Shown here one piece after another: positions 1 to 4,771 of a DNA stretch of 7,364 nt. The stretch covers positions 1-7,364 of the forward strand of contig JAEDMC010000149.1 of assembly GCA_016303225.1 (NCBI GenBank). The letters are read 5' to 3'. The position numbers and the translations under genes are program-made. Each line of letters begins with the position of its first letter. The first letter of the stretch is position 1. The notes beneath the pieces were generated by a model, which was not told the origin of the DNA, did no database searches, and was given only the letters and a program-made list of their open reading frames with translations. The DNA comes from Kiritimatiellia bacterium (lineage in GTDB: Bacteria > Verrucomicrobiota > Kiritimatiellia > RFP12 > UBA1067).

Positions 1-70
1 AAAACTGCACGTACGGTTCGATGAGGGGGCGGGCGTACCCGATAACAAGGGGCGTTCCGCTCTACTCTAC
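1..70 (+). mobile_element. Group II intron, 3' end (domain V 3' arm and domain VI)
   Basis: Only the last 70 nt of a self-splicing retroelement are present; the rest, including any reverse transcriptase/maturase, lies upstream of the window. Bases 1-4 fit the end of the domain V tetraloop and 5-19 (ctgcacgtacggttc) match the usual 3' arm of domain V, ending in the GUUC that pairs with the catalytic AGC triad. Bases 23-67 fold as domain VI: 23-25 pair with 65-67, A64 is left bulged, 26-33 pair with 56-63 (with G-U pairs), then 34-36 pair with 52-54 and 38-40 with 49-51 around the loop 41-48. A64 lies 7 nt from the end when the intron stops at the AC of position 70, as expected for the branch-point adenosine and an AY 3' splice site. 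The intron class cannot be judged from this part. Confidence 0.8.
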
Positions 71-130
71 TTGCTGGGCGAATGTCGCGGATGGTTCGGC
101 GGCTGGTGAACTCATGGAGAGGCCGGTAAT

Positions 131-217
131 GGGGAAGCGAAAAATGGGGAAGCGGTCTGCAGACCGCTTGTAAGAGGAGGTAGAATTCCCATCAAGCGAC
201 CTGGAGGTCGCTTCCCC
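131..217. repeat. Twin palindromic repeat (REP/BIME-like)
   Basis: Two related palindromes stand side by side. Bases 150-169 form a perfect 20-bp palindrome (aagcggtctgcagaccgctt). Bases 194-213 form a second, with 9-bp arms and a 2-nt centre, and the same aagcg...cgctt ends. An outer pair, ggggaagcg at 146-154 and cgcttcccc at 209-217, joins both into one structure; a further ggggaagcg stands at 131-139. The arrangement of two palindromes with shared ends resembles the paired REP units (BIMEs) of enterobacteria, although the sequence is different. It lies between the intron end and the prs promoter. Role unknown; no coding sequence is supported in 71-313. Confidence 0.8.
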
Positions 218-247
218 GGACTGAGGGTGCGAAGGGTCGGACTTGAC

Positions 248-269
248 TGCCACAGTGAAATGCCACAGT
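248..269 (+). repeat. Direct repeat tgccacagt x2 upstream of the prs promoter
   Basis: The 9-mer tgccacagt occurs at 248-256 and again at 261-269, 13 bp apart start to start, ending 12 bp before the extended -10 element. The position and spacing would suit a regulator-binding direct repeat overlapping the -35 region, but chance or another short-period repeat, as seen elsewhere in the window, is equally possible. Confidence 0.35.
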
Positions 270-281
270 AGCGCAGAGTTA

Positions 282-290
282 TGATATAAT
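282..290 (+). promoter_or_regulatory. Extended -10 promoter of prs
   Basis: The string TGATATAAT (282-290) is a perfect extended -10 element (TGnTATAAT) for a sigma-70 type factor. No good -35 hexamer lies 16-18 bp upstream; ttgact at 243-248 is 36 bp away and too far. Extended -10 promoters can do without a -35. Transcription would begin near 297, giving a leader of about 17 nt that just contains the ribosome-binding site. This is the only convincing promoter in the window and may drive all six genes. Confidence 0.65.
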
Positions 291-301
291 ATGCGGACAG
301 A

Positions 302-306
302 AAGGA
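302..306 (+). promoter_or_regulatory. Ribosome-binding site of prs
   Basis: AAGGA lies 7 nt before the ATG at 314 and fixes this start. It is the only standard Shine-Dalgarno sequence of the window placed in unique, non-repeat sequence. Confidence 0.7.
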
Positions 307-313
307 TTTTGCG

Positions 314-1282
314 ATGAGCGCAAGCAGTGATGACTTCATGGTATTCTCAGGTACGGCCAATCTGCCTCTGGCGGAGAAGGTCGCGGCCTATCTCGGCAAG
401 CCCATCAACCAGATCAACATACCGCACTTTCCCGACGGCGAGACGTTCTGTCAGGTGATGGACGGCGTCCGCGGCAAGGACGTGTTCGTGATCCAGTCCG
501 GGAGCCCGGCGCCGAACGAAGCCTACATGGAGCTCTTCATCATCATGGACGCGCTGAAGCGCGGCAGTGCCCGTCGCATCACGGCGATTCTTCCGTATTA
601 CGGCTATGCCCGTCAGGACCGCAAGGACCAGCCGCGCGTGCCGATCACGGCGCGTCTCATCGCGAACCTGCTCGAGGCCGCCGGCGCCGACCGCGTGATG
701 ACGCTCGACCTGCACGCGAACCAGATCCAGGGCTTCTTCGACATTCCGCTCGACCACCTCAAGGCGGAGCCGATCATCCTCAAGTACATCCGCGACCAGC
801 ACTGGGCGAATCCGATCGTTGTCGCGCCGGACACGGGCGGGGCGAAGACGGCCTACGGCTACAGCCGCAAGCTCGGCTGCGGGCTCGCGATCGTCGCAAA
901 GCAGCGTACGGGCGGCGACACGGTCGAGTCGTTCTCGCTCGTCGGCGACGTGAAGGACCACGACGTCATCATGATCGACGACATGACCGCGACGGGCGGT
1001 ACGCTCTCCGCTGCGGCGAAGATGTGCCGCGAGAACGGCGCGAAGTCGGTGCATGCGTTCGTCACCCACTTCCCGCTGACGCCGAAGGGGGCCGACCGCC
1101 TCATGACCGAGGGGTATCTCGACGAGCTCGTCGTCACCGACTCGATCAAGATGCGCGAGGGGTTCGATCCGTCGAAGTTGCCGTTCCAGCTGACGCAGCT
1201 CTCGGTTGCGCCGCTCATCGGCGAGGCGATCCGGCGCACGCACAACGACGAGTCGATCAACGACCTGTTCAATCACGAGTGA
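314..1282 (+). CDS. prs: Ribose-phosphate pyrophosphokinase (PRPP synthetase)
   Basis: Cytosolic enzyme that makes phosphoribosyl pyrophosphate from ribose 5-phosphate and ATP, the precursor of purines, pyrimidines, NAD, histidine and tryptophan. At 322 aa it has the usual family length (about 310-320). The sequence shows the catalytic flexible-loop region YYGYARQDRK (residues 95-104), the signature DLHANQIQGFF (132-142) followed by DIPLDHL, and the PRPP-binding loop IDDMTATGGT (221-230). Two conserved sites differ from the common bacterial form: APDTGGAKTA (171-180) where PDxGGxxRA is usual, and AKQR (195-198) where DKRR is usual. The DD and GGT core is kept, so activity is likely. ATG at 314 is preceded by AAGGA and an extended -10 promoter. 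pth follows after 67 nt; the L25 gene (rplY/ctc), which often lies between prs and pth, is missing. Confidence 0.95.
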   Translation: MSASSDDFMVFSGTANLPLAEKVAAYLGKPINQINIPHFPDGETFCQVMDGVRGKDVFVIQSGSPAPNEAYMELFIIMDALKRGSARRITAILPYYGYARQDRKDQPRVPITARLIANLLEAAGADRVMTLDLHANQIQGFFDIPLDHLKAEPIILKYIRDQHWANPIVVAPDTGGAKTAYGYSRKLGCGLAIVAKQRTGGDTVESFSLVGDVKDHDVIMIDDMTATGGTLSAAAKMCRENGAKSVHAFVTHFPLTPKGADRLMTEGYLDELVVTDSIKMREGFDPSKLPFQLTQLSVAPLIGEAIRRTHNDESINDLFNHE

Positions 1283-1285
1283 GAG

Positions 1286-1345
1286 GCTTTTAGCTGTTAG
1301 CTTTTAGCACCAGCCACTAATAGCTAACCGCTAACCGTTAATAGC
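1286..1345. repeat. Heptamer-repeat hairpin in the prs-pth gap
   Basis: The gap holds a degenerate heptamer repeat in two opposite arms. The left arm (1286-1308) is built from ttagctg, ttagctt and ttagcac units; the right arm (1323-1345) from gctaacc, gctaacc and gttaata units. The left arm reverse-complemented matches the right in 18 of 23 positions, so the RNA could fold as a long imperfect hairpin with a 14-nt loop. It starts 4 nt after the prs stop and ends 4 nt before the pth ATG, so it fills almost the whole gap. There is no U-run after it, so it is not a typical intrinsic terminator. Confidence 0.8.
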
Positions 1346-1349
1346 TATA

Positions 1350-1931
1350 ATGCGAATCATTGTCGGTCTAGGGAATCCCGGCGTCCAATACGCCAATACG
1401 CCGCACTCGGTTGGTTTTGAGGCTGTCGATGCGATCGCCGCGGAGATTGGCGCGAACTGGGAGGAGAAGCGTCAGTTCAAGTGTCTGTGGGCGAAGGGGA
1501 CGTTTGCCGGGCAGTCCGTCATCCTCTGCAAGCCGCAGACCTACATGAACCTTTCGGGCGAGTCCGTCGCGCCGCTCGTTAAGTATTCGAACGCGACCGC
1601 GGCGGATTTGCTCGTCATTCAGGATGACATCGATCTCCCGGTCGGCCGGATGCGCGTCCGGAAGAACGGATCCTGCGGCGGTCACAACGGCATCCGCAAC
1701 ATCATCGAGCGCCTTGGCACTCAGGATTTTGCTCGTCTCAAGCTCGGCGTCGGCAAAGACCGGTCAAACGTGATTGGGCATGTCCTCGGCAAGTTCGATC
1801 CGACGACTCGCAAGACGATGGACCTCGTCGTCGCCGAGGCCGTGAAGGCGTCCGCGGCGATTCTCCGCGACGGCCCCGATCGCGCAATGAACGCCTATAA
1901 CGGATTTGAAGCCAATGGCGGAGCTCAATGA
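1350..1931 (+). CDS. pth: Peptidyl-tRNA hydrolase
   Basis: Releases tRNA from peptidyl-tRNA that has dropped off the ribosome, so that the tRNA can be reused; cytosolic and usually essential. The 193 aa are the normal length of bacterial Pth. Seen in order: start GLGNPG (6-11), NTPHSVG with the catalytic histidine H19, KPQTYMNLSG (61-70) with the substrate-binding N67, D92 in QDDIDLPVG, and GGHNGI (110-115) with N113. These match E. coli H20, N68, D93 and N114 shifted by one. The ATG at 1350 is right because the family begins at this point, but there is no Shine-Dalgarno site: a repeat hairpin ends 4 nt before it. The 3' end overlaps hydF by 17 nt, so translation of the two is probably coupled. 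Confidence 0.96.
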   Translation: MRIIVGLGNPGVQYANTPHSVGFEAVDAIAAEIGANWEEKRQFKCLWAKGTFAGQSVILCKPQTYMNLSGESVAPLVKYSNATAADLLVIQDDIDLPVGRMRVRKNGSCGGHNGIRNIIERLGTQDFARLKLGVGKDRSNVIGHVLGKFDPTTRKTMDLVVAEAVKASAAILRDGPDRAMNAYNGFEANGGAQ

Positions 1932-3072
1932 GACACCGCGGGGAAGCCGCATCCACATCGCGTTCTTCGGACTGAGGAACGCGGGGAAGTCGACGTTGGT
2001 CAATGCGTTCACGGGACAGCAGATCGCCATTGTGAGCGATGTTCCGGGAACGACGACGGATCCTGTCTCGAAGGCTATGGAGATTTTGCCGCTCGGGCCG
2101 TGTTTGATTACGGACACGGCAGGGTTGGACGATGTCGGCGAGCTGGGGACGATGCGCGTCGAGAAGACGCTGAAGGTGCTGGAGAAGACCGACATTGCGG
2201 TCTGGGTCTGGGGCGAAGGGCTTTTAAACGCGGATTCAACGGATTTCCACGAATTGTTTTTGACGGAGTGTCAGAAGCGTGGTGTCGTTGTCATTGAGTA
2301 TCATCGTGGCGACTCGGTTGAGGAACTGAAGAAGAAGATCGCCGCGGTGAAGCTCGAGGACAAGGTGCCGGGACTGTTGGACGGATTGGTGGAGAAGGGC
2401 GATCGGGTCGTGTGTGTGTGTCCGATCGACGAGTCTGCGCCGAAGGGACGGCTGATTCTGCCGCAAGTGCAGGTCATAAGAGAATGTCTGGACAGGCATG
2501 CGATTTGCACTGTTTGTCAGGTCGATGGTTTGGAACGTTTGGGCGGTTTGGAAAATGTTAAGCTGGTGATTACCGACTCGCAGGCGTTTAGAGAGGTCGC
2601 CCAGATGCTTCAAACCTTCCAAACCTCCAAGTCTTCCGAACTCACCTCCTTTTCGGTTTTGTTTGCACGGCAGAAAGGCGACCTGGCCGAATTCGTTAAG
2701 GGGCTGGAGGCGATCAAGTCTTTGAAGGACGGCGACACGGTGCTCGTCGCCGAGGGTTGCACGCATCACCGGCAGTGCAATGACATCGGCAGCGTGAAGA
2801 TACCCAAGGCTCTGGCGAAGCTGTCGGGAAAGAAGCTGAAGTTCGAGTTTGCGAGCGGGAGCGGGTTTGACTTGGATTGCGGGGGTGCGCCGCTCCTTGG
2901 TGAAGGCGTTTCGAACATTTCCCTTGTCGTTCACTGCGGGGGATGCATGCTGACGCGGCGCGAGGTCTTGCGTCGAATCGCTCTCGCGAAGGAGTTCGGC
3001 ATTCCGATCGTCAACTATGGGCTTGTCTTGGCCATGGCGAGCGGAATTGAGATTGAGAACTTGTGCATCTGA
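1915..3072 (+). CDS. hydF: [FeFe]-hydrogenase H-cluster maturation GTPase HydF
   Basis: HydF is the scaffold on which the radical-SAM enzymes HydE and HydG build the 2Fe subcluster before it passes to the hydrogenase HydA. The 385-aa product shows, in order, the P-loop GLRNAGKST (19-27), the G2 region PGTTTDP (44-50), G3 DTAG (67-70), the dimerisation-domain signature PIDESAPKGRLILPQVQ (170-186), TDSQAF (220-225), and the 4Fe-4S site CTH (282-284) with HCGGC (340-344). The family motif CxHx(46-53)CxxC is kept, with a slightly longer spacer (56 by my count). The GTPase part is odd: no NKxD (G4) is visible, only EYHRGD (128-133), and the stretch from G3 to the PID signature seems short. I chose the ATG at 1915; TTG at 1906 is in frame but has no support. 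It overlaps pth by 17 nt. Residues 205-215 and 232-242 are encoded by a repeat. No hydE, hydG or hydA lies in the window. Confidence 0.93.
   Translation: MAELNETPRGSRIHIAFFGLRNAGKSTLVNAFTGQQIAIVSDVPGTTTDPVSKAMEILPLGPCLITDTAGLDDVGELGTMRVEKTLKVLEKTDIAVWVWGEGLLNADSTDFHELFLTECQKRGVVVIEYHRGDSVEELKKKIAAVKLEDKVPGLLDGLVEKGDRVVCVCPIDESAPKGRLILPQVQVIRECLDRHAICTVCQVDGLERLGGLENVKLVITDSQAFREVAQMLQTFQTSKSSELTSFSVLFARQKGDLAEFVKGLEAIKSLKDGDTVLVAEGCTHHRQCNDIGSVKIPKALAKLSGKKLKFEFASGSGFDLDCGGAPLLGEGVSNISLVVHCGGCMLTRREVLRRIALAKEFGIPIVNYGLVLAMASGIEIENLCI
2527..2641. repeat. Inverted degenerate repeat pair within hydF
   Basis: The left part (about 2527-2559) repeats ggtttgga-like units; the right part (about 2610-2641) repeats caaacctt-like units. 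Bases 2527-2542 match the reverse complement of 2610-2625 in 14 of 16 positions. Both parts are read in frame: the left gives GLERLGGLENV (205-215), the right LQTFQTSKSSE (232-242). They flank the conserved TDSQAF segment, which is untouched. The FQT-type peptide is low-complexity and looks foreign to the HydF family. Confidence 0.7.
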
Positions 3073-3080
3073 GAAGTCTG

Positions 3081-3094
3081 CCAACTACCAACTT
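3081..3094. repeat. Tandem heptamer in the hydF-PHP gap
   Basis: The heptamers ccaacta and ccaactt stand in tandem and make up half of the 27-nt gap between hydF and the phosphatase gene. No inverted partner is seen in this window. The ATG at 3100 follows directly, without a Shine-Dalgarno site. Confidence 0.55.
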
Positions 3095-3099
3095 CCTCA

Positions 3100-3897
3100 A
3101 TGATCAAAGCTAACTATCATACGCATTCGACCTGGTGCGACGGCAAGGAGTCGCCGCGGAAGATGATTCAGGCGGCGGTGGCGAAGGGATTCGAGGTCAT
3201 TGGCTTTTCCTCGCATGCGATGCTGCCGGAGAGCGATACGGACTGGGTGCTGACGCCCGAGAAGGCTCCGCGGTACATGACGGAGATTCGCTCGCTTGCG
3301 GAAGACTTCAAGGATCAGATCAGGGTTCTTGGCGGCGTCGAGGCCGATTATGTGCCGGGCGGAGCGACTCCCGATCGGTCGACGTATGCGGCGATCTCGC
3401 CTGACTACATCATCGGCTCGATTCACTGGGTCGTGGCACCTGATGGCACGCGCGTGCCGGTCGATCATACGCCGGAACTGCTGGCGGACGGGATCCGCGA
3501 TCATTTCAGCGGCAGCGCCGAGGCGTTCGTTCGTGCGTATTACCAGCAGCAGCGCGATATGGTCGCAAACTTCGACTTCGACGTCATCGGACATCTTGAC
3601 CTCGTGCGGAAGTTCAACGTGAAGCATCCGTACTTCGACGAGAAGGCGGACTGGTATCGAGAAGAGATCGGGAAGACTGCCGCGGAGGTTGCGAAAAGCG
3701 GCAAGATCGCAGAGGTCAACACCGGCGCGATTGCGCGTGGCTGGCTTGACGACGCTTATCCGTCAAAGGAGTTTCGCCAGATGCTCCGCGAGAGGGGCGT
3801 GAAGTTCATCTTGAGTTCAGACGCACATACGGCCGAGGGAATCGACTGTGCGTTCGACCGTTTCGGCGAAGCCGAAGAGTATGTTCAATTGGTTTAG
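3100..3897 (+). CDS. PHP-domain phosphatase, histidinol-phosphatase (HisJ/HisK) type
   Basis: A 265-aa protein of the PHP metal-dependent phosphoesterase fold, closest in layout to the histidinol-phosphatase that removes phosphate from L-histidinol phosphate in histidine synthesis. Metal-ligand motifs are all present: YHTHSTWCDG (6-15, with H7, H9 and D14), SSHA (H39), GVEADY (E81), GSIHW (H109), GHLDL (H165, D167), EVNTGA (205-210) and SSDAH (D241, H243). Length fits the HisJ family (about 260-280 aa). No other his gene lies near, so the substrate could be another sugar or amino-alcohol phosphate; I therefore give no gene symbol. The ATG at 3100 puts the first HxH motif at residue 7, as normal for PHP proteins, but no Shine-Dalgarno site is seen. 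Lies 27 nt after hydF and 27 nt before yggS, probably in the same transcript. Confidence 0.85.
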   Translation: MIKANYHTHSTWCDGKESPRKMIQAAVAKGFEVIGFSSHAMLPESDTDWVLTPEKAPRYMTEIRSLAEDFKDQIRVLGGVEADYVPGGATPDRSTYAAISPDYIIGSIHWVVAPDGTRVPVDHTPELLADGIRDHFSGSAEAFVRAYYQQQRDMVANFDFDVIGHLDLVRKFNVKHPYFDEKADWYREEIGKTAAEVAKSGKIAEVNTGAIARGWLDDAYPSKEFRQMLRERGVKFILSSDAHTAEGIDCAFDRFGEAEEYVQLV

Positions 3898-3900
3898 CCC

Positions 3901-3925
3901 CAAAGAACGCAAAGAGGCGCAAAGA
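3901..3925. repeat. Repeat left of yggS (inverted partner at 4729-4753), carrying its ribosome-binding site
   Basis: The unit caaagaacg/caaagaggcg/caaaga is a degenerate 9-10 nt tandem. Its reverse complement matches 4729-4753 in 22 of 25 positions, so the two copies bracket yggS. The arm contains AGAGG (3913-3917), 7 nt before the yggS ATG, which is the only Shine-Dalgarno-like sequence for that gene. The last base of the arm is the A of the start codon. The repeat begins 3 nt after the stop of the preceding gene. Confidence 0.85.
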
Positions 3926-4719
3926 TGAGAGAGTTTAGCGAGGTCTTGGGCGAAGTCGAGGAAAGGATCGCGGCAGCCTGTGCACGGGTTGGGCGCGATC
4001 CGTCCGCAGTCGAGATCGTTGCCGTTACGAAGACACACGGTGCCGAGGTCGTGAAGGAGGCGTGGGATGCCGGGCTCAGAATCGTTGGCGAGAACAAGGT
4101 GCAGGAGGCGGCGTGGAAGAAGCCGGCGAGCGTGACGGGCCCCATGTGGCACCTCATTGGACATCTCCAGTCCAACAAGGTCCGGAAGGCGCTGGAACTC
4201 TTTGACTTCTTCCACAGCGTGGACACGGCGGCTCTGGCCGATCGCATGAATGCAATTGCCGAAAACATGGGGGCGTCTCCGCACGTCTTGCTCGAAGTCA
4301 ACGTTTCGGGCGAGAAGTCGAAGAGCGGAATGAAGCCCGACGAGGTGCGCGCCGTGCTGGAGCACATTGCGCGGGAGTGTCCGAGGATCACCGTCGAGGG
4401 ACTCATGACGATGGCTCCGTTCAGCGAGAATCCAGAAGATGCGCGTCCGTACTTCCGGCGGCTTCGCGAACTCCGCGACCAGCTGGAGCAAGAGCTCGGC
4501 ATCGGGCTGCCGCGGCTCTCGATGGGCATGAGCGGCGACTACGAGGTGGCGGTCGAGGAGGGCGCGACCTGGGTGCGGCTGGGGACGGTGCTCTTCGGGG
4601 AGAGGCCGAAGGTGAAGGCGGGGAGAGTCGCGGACGAGGGACAACAAGCGTACGACAACAAGGATGGCGGGCTCGACTCGTATTCTGACGAAGGTCCGAC
4701 GGTGCGAATATTGGATTGA
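3925..4719 (+). CDS. yggS: PLP homeostasis protein YggS/PROSC family
   Basis: Cytosolic pyridoxal-phosphate-binding protein with a single alanine-racemase-like TIM barrel; it has no known catalytic activity and acts in vitamin B6 and amino-acid homeostasis. Seen: AVTKTH (33-38) with the PLP lysine K36, GENKVQE (55-61), HLIGHLQSNK (76-85), SGMKPDE (134-140), and the phosphate-binding end SMGMSGDYEVAV (199-210) followed by GATWVRLGTVLFG (213-225). The family normally ends close to this point (about 225-235 aa). Here 264 aa are read: the last 35-40 residues (from 226) are polar, low-complexity and partly encoded by a repeat, so the original stop seems to have been lost and the tail acquired. The ATG is placed by the AGAGG in the preceding repeat. 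An inverted repeat brackets the gene. Confidence 0.93.
   Translation: MREFSEVLGEVEERIAAACARVGRDPSAVEIVAVTKTHGAEVVKEAWDAGLRIVGENKVQEAAWKKPASVTGPMWHLIGHLQSNKVRKALELFDFFHSVDTAALADRMNAIAENMGASPHVLLEVNVSGEKSKSGMKPDEVRAVLEHIARECPRITVEGLMTMAPFSENPEDARPYFRRLRELRDQLEQELGIGLPRLSMGMSGDYEVAVEEGATWVRLGTVLFGERPKVKAGRVADEGQQAYDNKDGGLDSYSDEGPTVRILD
4640..4662. repeat. Direct repeat encoding part of the YggS tail
   Basis: The 9-mer gacaacaag occurs at 4640-4648 and 4654-4662, 14 nt apart, which is twice the heptamer period seen in other repeats here. It encodes about residues 239-246 of the extra C-terminal tail of YggS. Confidence 0.5.
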
Positions 4720-4728
4720 ATTTCGAAT

Positions 4729-4753
4729 TCTCTGCGTATCTTTGCGTTCTTTG
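4729..4753. repeat. Repeat right of yggS (inverted partner of 3901-3925)
   Basis: Ends in ctttgcgttctttg (4740-4753), the exact reverse complement of the first 14 nt of the copy before yggS; the full 25-nt arms match in 22 positions. It lies 9 nt after the yggS stop and 18 nt before the hrpB ATG, and with the short T-rich stretch after it takes up most of the 52-nt gap. Confidence 0.85.
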
Positions 4754-4771
4754 TTTTTCCCGTAAGATAAT

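Noticed and set aside
243..248. ttgact as the -35 element of prs
   Set aside because: It is 36 bp from the -10 element, far beyond the 16-18 bp needed.
62..360. Two short minus-strand reading frames before and over the start of prs
   Set aside because: They run through the palindromes, the promoter and the prs start, contain no recognisable domain and have no leader of their own.
347..1276. Long minus-strand open frame opposite prs
   Set aside because: Its product is arginine- and valine-rich without a domain, as expected for the antisense of a GC-rich gene; prs on the + strand is certain.
1906..1914. TTG start for hydF nine bases upstream of the ATG
   Set aside because: It adds only three residues, lacks a Shine-Dalgarno site and has no support over the ATG at 1915.
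2410..2421. (GT)6 run within hydF as a phase-variation tract
   Set aside because: Only six units, within a conserved coding stretch (RVVCVCP); too short to suggest a switch without other evidence.
4742..4771. Promoter for hrpB (ttgcgt, 18 bp, gataat)
   Set aside because: The -10 would touch the ATG at 4772, so transcription would start after the start codon; the -35 is only repeat sequence.
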